Source of the DNA: JAEXNA01 sp037968995
GTDB lineage: Bacteria > Vulcanimicrobiota > Xenobia > Xenobiales > JADMJV01
DNA length: 64,000 bases
Assembly: GCA_037968995.1 (NCBI GenBank)
Contig: JBBKWP010000266.1
Location: 4,650-68,649 of the forward strand
Reading direction: 5' to 3'
Shown here: positions 7,925 to 16,739 of the stretch, in pieces
How the letters are laid out: each line of letters begins with the position of its first letter
How positions within the stretch are numbered: position 1 is the stretch's first letter
Translations under genes and position numbers: made by a program
Notes under the pieces: generated by a model
Database searches by the model: none
The model's input: the letters and a program-made list of their open reading frames with translations, nothing else
Told to the model about the DNA's origin: nothing

Positions 7925-9049
7925 TTAGGCTCCCTTCCCACTGGCTAGGACGGCCTTTTTCAAGGTTTCCGCGACATAGTCCATCTGGCTTTTGGTCAAC
8001 TCGGGACAAAGAGGCAAACTGAGGATCCGCTGGGCCGCCGCTTCGGTGTGAGGGAGAGCGCCGGCCGTGTATCCGAGTTCTTGGAAAACTGGTTGCAGAT
8101 GGAGCGGAATGGGATAGTGAATCCCGGCCCCTACTCCGGCAGAATGCAGGTGCGCGACAACGGTGTCTCGGTGCTCTGGAACTTGGACAACGTAAAGGTG
8201 GTACACGTGTTTCGCGGCGGGGTCTTCGAGAGGGAGAACGAGGCCCGGAATGCCTTGGAGAATCTGCTGATAATACTTGGCGTTCTCTCGTCGTTGTTGG
8301 GTCCACTCCTCGAGAAAGCGGAGCTTTATGCTCAAGATTCCGGCCTGGAGCGCGTCGAGTCGGGAGTTGAGGCCGAGTTCAGTGTGAACGTATTTTGTCT
8401 CACTTCCGTGATTGAGCATGAGCCGGAGTCGTCGCGCCAACTCTTTGTCGTCGGTGATGATGGCTCCAGCATCTCCGGCGGCACCGAGATTTTTGCCGGG
8501 GTAGAAGCTGAAACAGCCTACCTCGCCCCAGGTCCCTACAGGTTTTCCCTGCCAGGTCGCTCCATGGGCTTGGGCGCAATCCTCGATGAGCAGTAAGCCG
8601 TGTGTGTCGGCCAACGATTTGAGTCGGTCCAACGGCGCGGCCTGACCGTAGAGGTGCACGGCAACGATCGCTTTGGTTTTAGAGGTCAGCGCCTCGCGCA
8701 CGCGATCAAAATCGAGCAGGTACGTCTTAGGATCGATGTCCACGAAGACCGGTCGGATTCCAAGTTGGACTAGGGGACTGACGGTAGCGATGAAGGTGTG
8801 TGCGGGCACGATGACCTCGTCGCCTCGCTCTAAGCCCAGGGCTCGATAAACGAGCATCAACGCGTCGGTGCCGTTGGCTACACCGATGGCGTTTGAGGCC
8901 TTGCAAAAATCCGCGAAGCTCCGCTCGAATTCCTCGACGTGACGCCCCATGATAAACTCGGTATGAGCGAAGATGTCGCTAAGCTTTTGGAAGATTTCGG
9001 GCTGCAGTTTCGCGAATTGCGCCTGCAGATTAACGAGGGGTACTTGCAC
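7925..9049 (-). CDS. DegT/DnrJ/EryC1 sugar aminotransferase (WbpE-like)
   Basis: A 374-residue PLP-dependent aminotransferase. It has the family start VPLVNLQAQFAKL, the NGTDALMLV substrate/PLP region and the Schiff-base lysine in FYPGKNLGAAGDAG (near residue 183). These enzymes transfer an amino group from glutamate to a 3- or 4-keto nucleotide sugar. Position between the WbpB/WbpD-like pair and a second DegT gene suggests it serves the C3 keto intermediate. The start is GTG at 9049, inside the end of the upstream DegT gene (20 bp overlap). Confidence 0.9.
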   Translation of the reverse strand: MQVPLVNLQAQFAKLQPEIFQKLSDIFAHTEFIMGRHVEEFERSFADFCKASNAIGVANGTDALMLVYRALGLERGDEVIVPAHTFIATVSPLVQLGIRPVFVDIDPKTYLLDFDRVREALTSKTKAIVAVHLYGQAAPLDRLKSLADTHGLLLIEDCAQAHGATWQGKPVGTWGEVGCFSFYPGKNLGAAGDAGAIITDDKELARRLRLMLNHGSETKYVHTELGLNSRLDALQAGILSIKLRFLEEWTQQRRENAKYYQQILQGIPGLVLPLEDPAAKHVYHLYVVQVPEHRDTVVAHLHSAGVGAGIHYPIPLHLQPVFQELGYTAGALPHTEAAAQRILSLPLCPELTKSQMDYVAETLKKAVLASGKGA

Positions 9050-10265
9050 GGTTCATCTCACCTTCGTCCATCGAGATCTGCAGAGCGATCTTGAGCGCAC
9101 TGACCACTCTGTCCTGTTGGGCCTCCGACATGCCGGGGAACAGCGGAAGCGCGATACTGAGATCCTGAGCCTGCTCGCTGCGGCTGAGTCGTCGACAACT
9201 TCTCGGCTCGCAGGTGCAACCGCCGACCGAGGAGCACATCCAATTCGCCTCCTCGTAGGCCGGCTCACGATGCGCACACATGATGCCTCTGCGGGTGGAA
9301 ATTCCTTGCTCTAGAAGCTGTTGCATCACGTCATATTGAGGCGTTTCGGACGAGAGTAACGTCACCATATACGTTTGCCAGTTCGAGCGGGCCCAGGTGG
9401 GCTCGACCGGTCTAGAAAGCTGACTGACATCGGCTAAAAGTTCTTGATACCGATGGGCGAGTTTCCTGCGCTCTTCGATCAGACTGTCGAGACGGCCAAG
9501 TTGAACACTGCCGATGGCGGCCTGAATGTCAGTCATTCGATAGTTGTAGCCAACTTCGGAGTACTCTTCGAACACCACGCGTTGGGACCCGTGCCGTACG
9601 ACGTCGGAAATGTTCATCCCGTGCTGGCGCCAGAGTCGAAATTTAGCATCCCACTCTGGACTGTTGGTCGTCAGCATCCCTCCATCGCCTGTCGTTATCA
9701 CTTTTCTGGGATGAAACGAAAAGCAGGCCACGTCGCCGTGAGGTCTACCGATTTTTTCCCAGCCGTGGCCCATCTGGATCGCACTGCCGATGGCGCAGGC
9801 GGCATCTTCCACGACAGGGAGTCCGGCCTCGTTGGCGATCTCCAAAATGGCCTCCATAGCGGCCGGCATCCCCACTTGATGAACCACGAGAATCGCTTTG
9901 GTGGCGCTGGAGATAGCCTCTTTCACCTTCGCGGGGTCCATATTGAAACCGTTTTCTTCGATATCGACAAAGACAGGAGTGGCTCCGCAATAAAGAATGC
10001 TGTTGGCGCTGGCGATGAAGGAATGAGAGGGCGCGATGACCTGATCGCCCGACTGGACCCCCACCGCCTTAAGCGCCAGATGGAGAGCGACCGTACAGTT
10101 GGAGACGGCGACGGCAAATCGAGAGCCGACATAGTTCGCGAAGTCTTTTTCAAACTGGGCAACTTTCGGACCCTGAGTGACCCAACCACTTAGGATCGTC
10201 TCTTCCGCGGCGGCGGCTTCTTCAGGGCCTAAGGTGGGCCGTGCTATAGGGATCTGATCGCTCAA
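9030..10265 (-). CDS. Second DegT/DnrJ/EryC1 sugar aminotransferase with a Cys-rich insertion
   Basis: A 411-residue PLP aminotransferase of the ArnB/PglE-like branch: IARPTLGPEEAAAAEETILSG at the N-terminus, the lysine in FHPRKVITTGDGG, and the YNYRMTDIQAAIG segment. The start is TTG, and the TTGA at 10262-10265 is at once start and stop of the upstream epimerase. Near residue 350 there is an unusual short stretch with four cysteines in about 14 residues (CSSVGGCTCEPRSC) between the EPAY and the final LPLF segments; most relatives I know have a short loop there. It may bind a metal or be a lineage-specific loop. Two different DegT genes in one operon suggest a diamino sugar or two aminated sugars. 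Confidence 0.88.
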   Translation of the reverse strand: MSDQIPIARPTLGPEEAAAAEETILSGWVTQGPKVAQFEKDFANYVGSRFAVAVSNCTVALHLALKAVGVQSGDQVIAPSHSFIASANSILYCGATPVFVDIEENGFNMDPAKVKEAISSATKAILVVHQVGMPAAMEAILEIANEAGLPVVEDAACAIGSAIQMGHGWEKIGRPHGDVACFSFHPRKVITTGDGGMLTTNSPEWDAKFRLWRQHGMNISDVVRHGSQRVVFEEYSEVGYNYRMTDIQAAIGSVQLGRLDSLIEERRKLAHRYQELLADVSQLSRPVEPTWARSNWQTYMVTLLSSETPQYDVMQQLLEQGISTRRGIMCAHREPAYEEANWMCSSVGGCTCEPRSCRRLSRSEQAQDLSIALPLFPGMSEAQQDRVVSALKIALQISMDEGEMNRASTPR

Positions 10266-11254
10266 TGCTTACTGAGTTCCCAGTTTTTCTCGACTTCATC
10301 GGCCAGCATCTGCTCGGGTGTTCGCTCTTGCGAAGCGTACCAGGCCAAGAGTTCAGTCAAGCCCTGCTTAAAACTCATTCGCGCTCGAAATCCGAGCATC
10401 TCGTACGCCTTGCTGGAGTCGGCGTAGAGTCGCAAGACATCTCCGGGTCGAGAGTCCACATGGCTGACTTTCGCCTCCGGTTTTCCGGTGACGTCCTTGG
10501 CGAGGTCGGCGAGTTCGTTGATCGAAACTTCGTGTCCTGAGCCTATATTCATCGTTTGCCCGACCGCTTGGTCGCACTGACCGGCCAACAGAATCCCTCG
10601 GGCGGTGTCGCTGACGTGAGTAAAATCTCGCGTCTGCTTTCCGTCCCCGAAGATGATCAACTCTTTGCCCACCTGAAGCCGCAGAAGAAATTTCGGAATG
10701 ACCTCACCGGAATCTCCCTCGTGGTGAGACCTTGGACCGTAGGAGTTGAAGGGACGAACCATCACCGTGGGATAGCCGTAAGTTTCCCAAAAGGCACGGC
10801 TGTAGCACTCGCCGGCCAGCTTGGACGCCCCATACACAGTTAAGGGGAAGGTGGGGTGGTTCTCGGTCATAGGACCGTACTGAGCGGTCCCGTAGACCTC
10901 GCTGCTGGAGACATAGACGAACCGACCCACCGCGCCATCTTTGGCGGCGATGAGAAGTTGGAGGGTAGCCTCCGCGTTCACTTGGTGGTTCTCCAAAGGG
11001 GAGTGGATGGAATGTCTAACTCCGAGGCAGGCGAGATGATAGATGATATCCACATCTTGGACGAGCGCTTTGAGACCTTCAGAGCGAATATCGCGGACTT
11101 CTAAGCGACACTCGACATCGCGAAGATTTTCCGCACTTCCGTTGGTCAGATTGTCCACGACAAGGACTTCGGCACCTAGGGCCGCGAGTTGCCGCACCAA
11201 TTCCGATCCGATGAAACCGGCTCCACCTGTCACCATCACTCGTTGACCTTGCAT
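10262..11254 (-). CDS. NAD-dependent nucleotide-sugar epimerase/dehydratase
   Basis: A 330-residue extended short-chain dehydrogenase. It has the GGAGFIGSELVR Rossmann motif, the SSSEVYG serine and the catalytic Y-x-x-x-K in YGASKLAGE. The RPFNSYGPRS and GDGKQTRDFTHVSD segments are typical of UDP-glucose 4-epimerase / GDP-mannose or dTDP-glucose 4,6-dehydratase-like enzymes. It is the first gene of the operon and probably supplies the keto or epimerised sugar for the aminotransferases; the exact nucleotide sugar is not readable from the sequence. The 194-bp divergent spacer to the radical SAM locus presumably holds promoters for both directions. Confidence 0.88.
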   Translation of the reverse strand: MQGQRVMVTGGAGFIGSELVRQLAALGAEVLVVDNLTNGSAENLRDVECRLEVRDIRSEGLKALVQDVDIIYHLACLGVRHSIHSPLENHQVNAEATLQLLIAAKDGAVGRFVYVSSSEVYGTAQYGPMTENHPTFPLTVYGASKLAGECYSRAFWETYGYPTVMVRPFNSYGPRSHHEGDSGEVIPKFLLRLQVGKELIIFGDGKQTRDFTHVSDTARGILLAGQCDQAVGQTMNIGSGHEVSINELADLAKDVTGKPEAKVSHVDSRPGDVLRLYADSSKAYEMLGFRARMSFKQGLTELLAWYASQERTPEQMLADEVEKNWELSKH

Positions 11255-11448
11255 GTGCGGAACACCCCTAGTGGTCTGACTGAAGAGTCGATCCGATCGC
11301 CTCTCCTCGACGAGGTCACTTCTTAGAAGAACCTTAATCTCCTCGCCGCCGCGCCGGCCACACCCACGGGAGGAGTATAGGAGTCAAGACCAAAGAATTT
11401 TCAAGATGACCATGCATTCCCACCGAAGAAACCTACGAGACCTTGACA

Positions 11449-12240
11449 ATGAGTGAGCAGGCAAAGCCATTTGAACGGCCGGTGTTGGTTTCTGTGGACG
11501 CGTCTCTAGCCTCACGGTCAAGCGCCGAAGGAGTGGTCATTCGAATGCGATCCGAGGCTGACTTAGCTTGTCTGAAGGACCTGCCCAGCGAACGTGTTGC
11601 CTGGATCGAAGTGCCTCTGGAACTGGCTCATCGCACCGAACTCGACCAGTATTCCGTGGATGTCCTTCTCGATGATCCCAAGGCCCAGGCCAGCCTCCTC
11701 TACGGGCTTGCGGGACGTCGAGATCCCGACCTACCCCGTCTTTCGATCCCCAGTGCCCCCGGAGTGGCGGACGCCGCAATCATCGGCATGGGACTGCATT
11801 TTCCCATTCGCATCGTGCCGGTCCAGCCCGTATCAGAGCAAGTCGCCGAAATGAGCGTCGTATTGGAACGATATCTCCGCGACGGCCGAGCCACTCGAGC
11901 GATCGAGCCTTTTCACTCCGCATTGGCGACTCTGCTGCATGGCGATGGAGCGACGCTGTGGGACGCGGTGGAACATAACCCGGTGGACTATCGCCGAGAG
12001 CCTCCTCATCCCGGATTAGAATCTCCCGACTCCGTTGAGGTTCGTCGAGACCGGCTTGTGCAGGAAGGGGCAGAGTGTGCTGGGTGCTCACTCTTACCTT
12101 GGTGCGTGGGATGGTTCAAGTGGCCGAACCCCGATTATGATTGCGCCGACGTTCGCGCGCTGTTCGGCAAGGTGGAGCAGGCTGCCGACGAGCTTCGTGC
12201 CGATCTCGACGAAGCTGTGGAACTTTTCCATGATGGGTAG
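11449..12240 (+). CDS. Radical SAM partner protein with a SPASM-like C-terminal cysteine cluster
   Basis: A 263-residue protein. I do not recognise a named family. Its C-terminus has Cys210-x2-Cys213-x5-Cys219, then GWFKWPNPDYDC ending in Cys232. This parallels the last part of the SPASM domain of the adjacent enzyme (Cys320-x2-Cys323-x5-Cys329 and Cys351). There is no Cys-x3-Cys-x2-Cys in the N-terminal part, so it cannot hold a radical SAM cluster; the middle region (IEVPLEL, LLYGLAGRRDPDLPRLSIP, then a helical LYWD-like stretch) could be a degenerate barrel. The ATG at 11449 is preferred over a TTG six bases earlier. It overlaps the radical SAM gene by 11 bp, so the two are made together and probably form a complex. 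Confidence 0.7.
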   Translation: MSEQAKPFERPVLVSVDASLASRSSAEGVVIRMRSEADLACLKDLPSERVAWIEVPLELAHRTELDQYSVDVLLDDPKAQASLLYGLAGRRDPDLPRLSIPSAPGVADAAIIGMGLHFPIRIVPVQPVSEQVAEMSVVLERYLRDGRATRAIEPFHSALATLLHGDGATLWDAVEHNPVDYRREPPHPGLESPDSVEVRRDRLVQEGAECAGCSLLPWCVGWFKWPNPDYDCADVRALFGKVEQAADELRADLDEAVELFHDG

Positions 12241-13450
12241 AATTCTAAGCGTCATACTGCTTCCCACCAACGATTGTAACGTCTCTTGTGACTATTGCTT
12301 TGAAGAGAAGTCAAAAATTCAACTGACGCTTGAGCAGGTGGCCACGCTGGCGGATCAACTGATCGACCACATGGCATCGTTTCATAGCACGGAGGCCAAT
12401 CTTTACTGGCAGGGTGGCGAGGTTATGATCCTAGGGCCCACTTGGTTTGAACAGGCTGGCGAGGTGATGGCCGGAGTCGCCCAGAGGGCGGGTGTCACGT
12501 TTCGTCATTTTCTGCAAACCAACCTGATCGGATGGAATGAGGGCTGGAACAACGTCGTTCACGAGATGTTCGGAGGCTCTTTGGGAACCTCGATGGATTA
12601 TCCGAACTCCCATCGCCGGCTCAAGAGCGGCAGCACCGAGAAGTACACCGAGGTGTGGCTGCGGGCGGTTGAGGAGGTGAAGGCCGCGGGAATATCCGTA
12701 GGTATGATCGCCGTTCTGCATCCCGACTCGTTGGCCGCTGGGCCCCAGGACTTCTATAACTTTTTCACCGAGACTGCCGGAATCACCGACTTTCAGGTCA
12801 ACATGCCGTTTCCGGGTGGTCCCAATGAGGGCGCCGGGACGCTCGATAGCGAGCCTCTAGCTCGTTTCATGGAAGGCTTACTCCAGGTCTGGATGGACAA
12901 AGGGAAGGATGCCGGAGTCAAGGTCGGTCCCTTCTCGGAGTTAGCGGAACAGTTTGCCGGCCTGCCGGCCCAACTGCCTTGTATCTGGCAGCCCAATTGC
13001 GCCAATGAGTTCATCGCCATTGACGCCCGAGGTCAGACGGCTCTTTGCGACTGTTGGGTCACCAGCTATCCCGAGCACAGCTTCGGAAACATTTTTCAGA
13101 ACCAAAGCCTCAGTTCCATGCTGGAATCCAGTGTCGCCCGGGATCGTTTCAAAGAACGCCCCCAGTATCTGATGGAAAACGAGGAGTGTCGCACCTGCGA
13201 GTGGCTTTCCATGTGTCACGGCGGATGCCCGGTGCGGACCTTCACCGCCAAAGAGACCATCTATGCCAAAGACCCTTACTGCGAAGTTTACAAGGTCGTG
13301 TTCAGCCAGACTCGGCAGATGAGTCGGGGGCTCAAGCAAAACGTTCGCGAAGCCATTGAACCTGAGGTGCCGGCGGGTTCCTTGCCGACGAAGACGTCGC
13401 ACCGTCGGGACCAGCGGGGCTACGTCGCTTTACCGGTTCTCTCGCCTTAA
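12230..13450 (+). CDS. Radical SAM/SPASM domain enzyme (peptide-modifying type)
   Basis: A 406-residue protein starting at one of two adjacent ATGs (12230 or 12233) inside the end of the upstream gene; earlier in-frame reading is shadow. Cys16-x3-Cys20-x2-Cys23 (CNVSCDYC) binds the radical SAM 4Fe-4S cluster, and YWQGGEVM is the usual GGE motif. The C-terminal SPASM domain has many cysteines: NCANEF, LCDCW, then Cys320, 323, 329, 333 and 351, enough for two auxiliary clusters. This is the layout of sulfatase maturases and of RiPP maturases that crosslink or epimerise peptides. No sulfatase is in the window. The only peptide-like candidate substrate here is the W-L-N repeat protein at 4462, across the sugar operon. 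The enzyme class is firm, the substrate is a guess. Confidence 0.88.
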   Translation: MMGRILSVILLPTNDCNVSCDYCFEEKSKIQLTLEQVATLADQLIDHMASFHSTEANLYWQGGEVMILGPTWFEQAGEVMAGVAQRAGVTFRHFLQTNLIGWNEGWNNVVHEMFGGSLGTSMDYPNSHRRLKSGSTEKYTEVWLRAVEEVKAAGISVGMIAVLHPDSLAAGPQDFYNFFTETAGITDFQVNMPFPGGPNEGAGTLDSEPLARFMEGLLQVWMDKGKDAGVKVGPFSELAEQFAGLPAQLPCIWQPNCANEFIAIDARGQTALCDCWVTSYPEHSFGNIFQNQSLSSMLESSVARDRFKERPQYLMENEECRTCEWLSMCHGGCPVRTFTAKETIYAKDPYCEVYKVVFSQTRQMSRGLKQNVREAIEPEVPAGSLPTKTSHRRDQRGYVALPVLSP

Positions 13451-13491
13451 GGGGAGCCGATCCTCGTCAGAATGTGGTGTAGGTCTTCGGT

Positions 13492-15156
13492 ATGCATGAT
13501 GAGCAGATAGCGCAACTGAGTCAACTCTATGAATTGGGCTTCGCCCCGTTGCCCAACAAACTTGCGTTTGTTCATGCCGTCATTAGGGTGCCGCGCTTCG
13601 TTCGGAATTTATTCACTCGTCTAGGGGTGATCAAGGACGCCTCCCCGGACCTTCGCGCTGACGCTACCCCCCGCGCTGGCACCGCCGAGCGTACGGAGCG
13701 ACAAGTTCAGATCTTGGCGGCTTTGAGAGAAAGTGGGGATCCCGATGTCGCGGCTTGGCTCCTGCCGGGCGTCTTTTCTGCCAACGAACGTGTAGCGGGG
13801 GCCACGGTGGAGACGATCGCAGACCTGATGCGGGGAATCGAAACTCGCGACCTCGCCAATCTAGAAAATCGACTCGGTCCACGCTATTCAACTGTCGGTG
13901 TTTCCTGGCAACCTTACCGATCGACCGACCCAGGTAGTCTGCGGCCTCCGACTTCGTCTGATGAGACCGAGGTGATAGGCTTGGCATCTTTCCACCCCAA
14001 CGGTCGAGTCCGTGAGGCGGCTTGTCGTCTTCTCGGCAAAGGCGGGATTCGCTATCTTCTGATTCGCGTCAACGACTGGGTACCCCAGGTGCGTGAAGCG
14101 GCCCGGCGGACTTTAACTCATCTCCTTTCGAGATATCCCGAGGAATGGGTCGAGGCACTTCCCGCTCTCTATCGCCTAAGGCGCTGTGGGCGTTCGTCGC
14201 ACTCAGAGCTGATTGCTCGAATGGAAACCTCTCTGCTTGACCCCGCGGCGCAAACGGCGGTCCTTCGTGGACTCGAAAGCGAAGATCAGGCCGTTCGCCG
14301 CAACTGTTTTCGGTTGGCGCTGGGCGGGCACGTGCCCACCAGACCTCTCCTTCTCCGCGCGCTCGAGAATGCCGATGTGATGGTTCGACGTTGGGGTCTG
14401 GAAGTGGCCCCAACGAACCTTCAAGGCGAGGAGCTGAAGGCGTTTCTTAATACAGCTTTGGCCAACAATGCGCCGAGCGTGCGTCAACAGGCTTTGCGGC
14501 TTTGGTTCGAGATCGTGGGGGAATCAAAACCTGACACTCTGCTAGACCCGAACCGCTCGGTGCGCGACCTGGCACAGTTTTATCATCGAGACCTGGATCG
14601 AGAGTCGCTGTATTTGGAACATTTGCAAATTCTTCCTCAGGCCGTTCTCGGCTTGGCTGAGATCGGATACAAGAACCAGGATCCGGTCATGACCCTGCTC
14701 ACGAGTGACAATCTGAAGTTTCAGGAAATGGCCCTCAAGGCCCTGGCCCTCATGAAAGCCGACGAGCGTCATTTTCTAGAGGCGCTGGCTTCTGAGATTC
14801 CTCGCCTCTCCAGAGTCGGCGCCCGCTGCCTTTCGGGTATGCCGGTTGCCAAATTAGAAGTGGAGAGGGTCTATGTTGCGAGCCAAACAGAGCATGTCAC
14901 GCTCAATGCTTTTGGTCTGCTGTTCAAGCTGAGCGGCTCTTGGGAGCGACTGGAGTTGGCGATCGCGGGACTGTTTCATCCGGCAGCGGCGATTCGCGAC
15001 ATGGCTGTCGAGCGTCTTCGCTCACTCCTCGGTGGGCATCTTCCAGCTTACGCTCCAGACCCAGCTACCTTGGAACGACTGAGGGGTTTTGAGCAGCGAC
15101 TGACGTCACAACTCACCGAAGACGAGCGTTCTCGCTTGCGGAAATGGTTGAGATGA
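13492..15156 (+). CDS. HEAT-repeat protein of the radical SAM locus
   Basis: A 554-residue all-helical protein. Repeated segments such as LASFHPNGRVREAACRLLGKGG, VNDWVPQVREAARRTL and LESEDQAVRRNCFRLAL are HEAT/PBS-lyase-type repeats running through most of the chain. There is no signal peptide, so it is cytosolic. It begins 41 bases after the radical SAM gene on the same strand and is probably in the same transcript. HEAT proteins usually act as binding scaffolds; here it could present the substrate to the radical SAM pair, but nothing in the sequence proves that. Confidence 0.75.
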   Translation: MHDEQIAQLSQLYELGFAPLPNKLAFVHAVIRVPRFVRNLFTRLGVIKDASPDLRADATPRAGTAERTERQVQILAALRESGDPDVAAWLLPGVFSANERVAGATVETIADLMRGIETRDLANLENRLGPRYSTVGVSWQPYRSTDPGSLRPPTSSDETEVIGLASFHPNGRVREAACRLLGKGGIRYLLIRVNDWVPQVREAARRTLTHLLSRYPEEWVEALPALYRLRRCGRSSHSELIARMETSLLDPAAQTAVLRGLESEDQAVRRNCFRLALGGHVPTRPLLLRALENADVMVRRWGLEVAPTNLQGEELKAFLNTALANNAPSVRQQALRLWFEIVGESKPDTLLDPNRSVRDLAQFYHRDLDRESLYLEHLQILPQAVLGLAEIGYKNQDPVMTLLTSDNLKFQEMALKALALMKADERHFLEALASEIPRLSRVGARCLSGMPVAKLEVERVYVASQTEHVTLNAFGLLFKLSGSWERLELAIAGLFHPAAAIRDMAVERLRSLLGGHLPAYAPDPATLERLRGFEQRLTSQLTEDERSRLRKWLR

Positions 15157-15300
15157 CCTCGGAAGCCGGCACCCTTCCGCAACCAAGCGCGTCTCGGGTG
15201 TGGCTTCGAGCGTCGGAGTCCATTCGACTAATTCTCAAAAGTTGGGTGCACGGAGGCATACCTCTGTTTCGGAGGAACGATTCGTCTTTAGGGGGTTTCC

Positions 15301-16719
15301 ATGACAACTGAGATCGTCAATTTTGGGCATAACATTCGCTGGACACCCAGTCATTCATATCGGCCCACTACGGAAGCGGAACTGCTCGAGATAATGGGCC
15401 GACACCGCGGGGAGAAGCTACGAGTGGTCGCGTCCAAGCATTCCTGGAGCCCGATCGCGGCGACCGAAGGCGTGACCATCGATATGGGTGGTTTTTCCTC
15501 GGTGGAGATCTATGAGGACGACGAGGTAGTCCATGTGACCGTGGGCGGAGGGTGCGTGATCCAAGACTTGTTGAACCAACTCCACAGCTCTTCGGAATGG
15601 ACGCTGCCCACTCTGGGGGCCATCAAGAGACAAACCATAGCGGGAGCGATCTCCACTGGGACTCACGGTTCCGGCTCTCAGGGACTCAGCCATTTCGTTG
15701 CGTCGGCTCGGGTGGCTCGATTTCATCCCGAAACCGGTGACCCCGAGGTCGTCACGGTAAGCGATGGCGACGAATTGCTCGCCGTTCGATGCGGCCTGGG
15801 ATGTACGGGCATATTGGTGGATGTACAGATACCCTGTCGACCACGATATTTGGTAGAAGAGTCATTGCACCGCTACACGACTTTGAGCGACCTGTTGAGC
15901 GATGCCCAAGACCACTCTCTGTCCTTCTTTATTATGCTGCCGTACGCTAACGATTTTATCCTGTGGAGACGGACACCCACGGAATGGCGACCGCTGAGTT
16001 GGCTCCAGCGTGCTAAAGCGGGTCTCTATCGACTCCACAAGTTTTTCGGTTCAGACATCTTGCTCCATTGTTTGGTGACCGGATTAAAGTCGCTGAGCTT
16101 TACTGCGCACCAACGATTTTTTAAGATTTTGCCCAAGCTTCTTGTCTTGGATCGGCCCGTGGTGGATGAGAGCGAAGCGCAGTTGACTCTCGAGCATCAT
16201 CTTTTTCGGCATGTGGAGATGGAGGTCTTCGTCCCGGCCCAACACCTCGAGCAAGCCGTCACCGTGGTGAAGGAGTCGTTGCTAGCTGTGGCCGGCGATC
16301 TCGGCGCGACCCCTTCCGAGTTCCGTGAGGATCTTTCCAAGCAGGACCTACTCGACGGTCTTCTGGCATTGAGAGGGAGCTATCTTCATCACTATCCGAT
16401 TGTTGTTCGTCGGATTCTTCCCGAGGACACCTTGATCTCCATGGCGTCGGGCGACCAGACTTGGTATTCCTTGAGCCTTTTCAGCTATTCGCGGAATTTG
16501 GATAGCTACAACGGATACTGCGAATGGCTTGCCAACGCTTTAAACGTCAGGTTCGGGGCTCGAATCCATTGGGGAAAACACTGCCCGCTCGATCATCATT
16601 CCTTAGCCCCGCTCTATCCGGACCTAGAAACCTTCAAAAACGTCTGCCAAGCCCACGATCCTAAAGGGGTGTTCCGCAACGAGTACGTCGACCGTGTGCT
16701 GGGGTTCGAGACGGCCTGA
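15301..16719 (+). CDS. FAD-linked oxidase, aldonolactone oxidase family
   Basis: A 472-residue flavoprotein. The N-terminal FAD_binding_4 domain shows YRPTTEAELLEIM, RVVASKHSWSP and the FAD-contacting AGAISTGTHGSG. The C-terminal domain ends with RFGARIHWGKHCPL and DPKGVFRNEYVDRVLG, the signature of D-arabinono-1,4-lactone / L-gulonolactone oxidases and related alditol oxidases. Such enzymes oxidise a sugar lactone or polyol and pass electrons to oxygen or a carrier. It lies 144 bp after the HEAT gene on the same strand with no obvious terminator between, so it may be part of the same unit or separate. Confidence 0.85.
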   Translation: MTTEIVNFGHNIRWTPSHSYRPTTEAELLEIMGRHRGEKLRVVASKHSWSPIAATEGVTIDMGGFSSVEIYEDDEVVHVTVGGGCVIQDLLNQLHSSSEWTLPTLGAIKRQTIAGAISTGTHGSGSQGLSHFVASARVARFHPETGDPEVVTVSDGDELLAVRCGLGCTGILVDVQIPCRPRYLVEESLHRYTTLSDLLSDAQDHSLSFFIMLPYANDFILWRRTPTEWRPLSWLQRAKAGLYRLHKFFGSDILLHCLVTGLKSLSFTAHQRFFKILPKLLVLDRPVVDESEAQLTLEHHLFRHVEMEVFVPAQHLEQAVTVVKESLLAVAGDLGATPSEFREDLSKQDLLDGLLALRGSYLHHYPIVVRRILPEDTLISMASGDQTWYSLSLFSYSRNLDSYNGYCEWLANALNVRFGARIHWGKHCPLDHHSLAPLYPDLETFKNVCQAHDPKGVFRNEYVDRVLGFETA

Positions 16720-16739
16720 AAACGTCGCCGGAGGAACCT

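Noticed and set aside
7923..8306. 128-residue N-terminal extension of the WbpD-like acetyltransferase
   Set aside because: Arg/Pro-rich shadow of the DegT gene; the family's beta-helix starts right at the ATG at 7922.
9444..10193. 249-residue plus-strand frame opposite the DegT gene
   Set aside because: Shadow of the aminotransferase on the other strand, which has all catalytic motifs.
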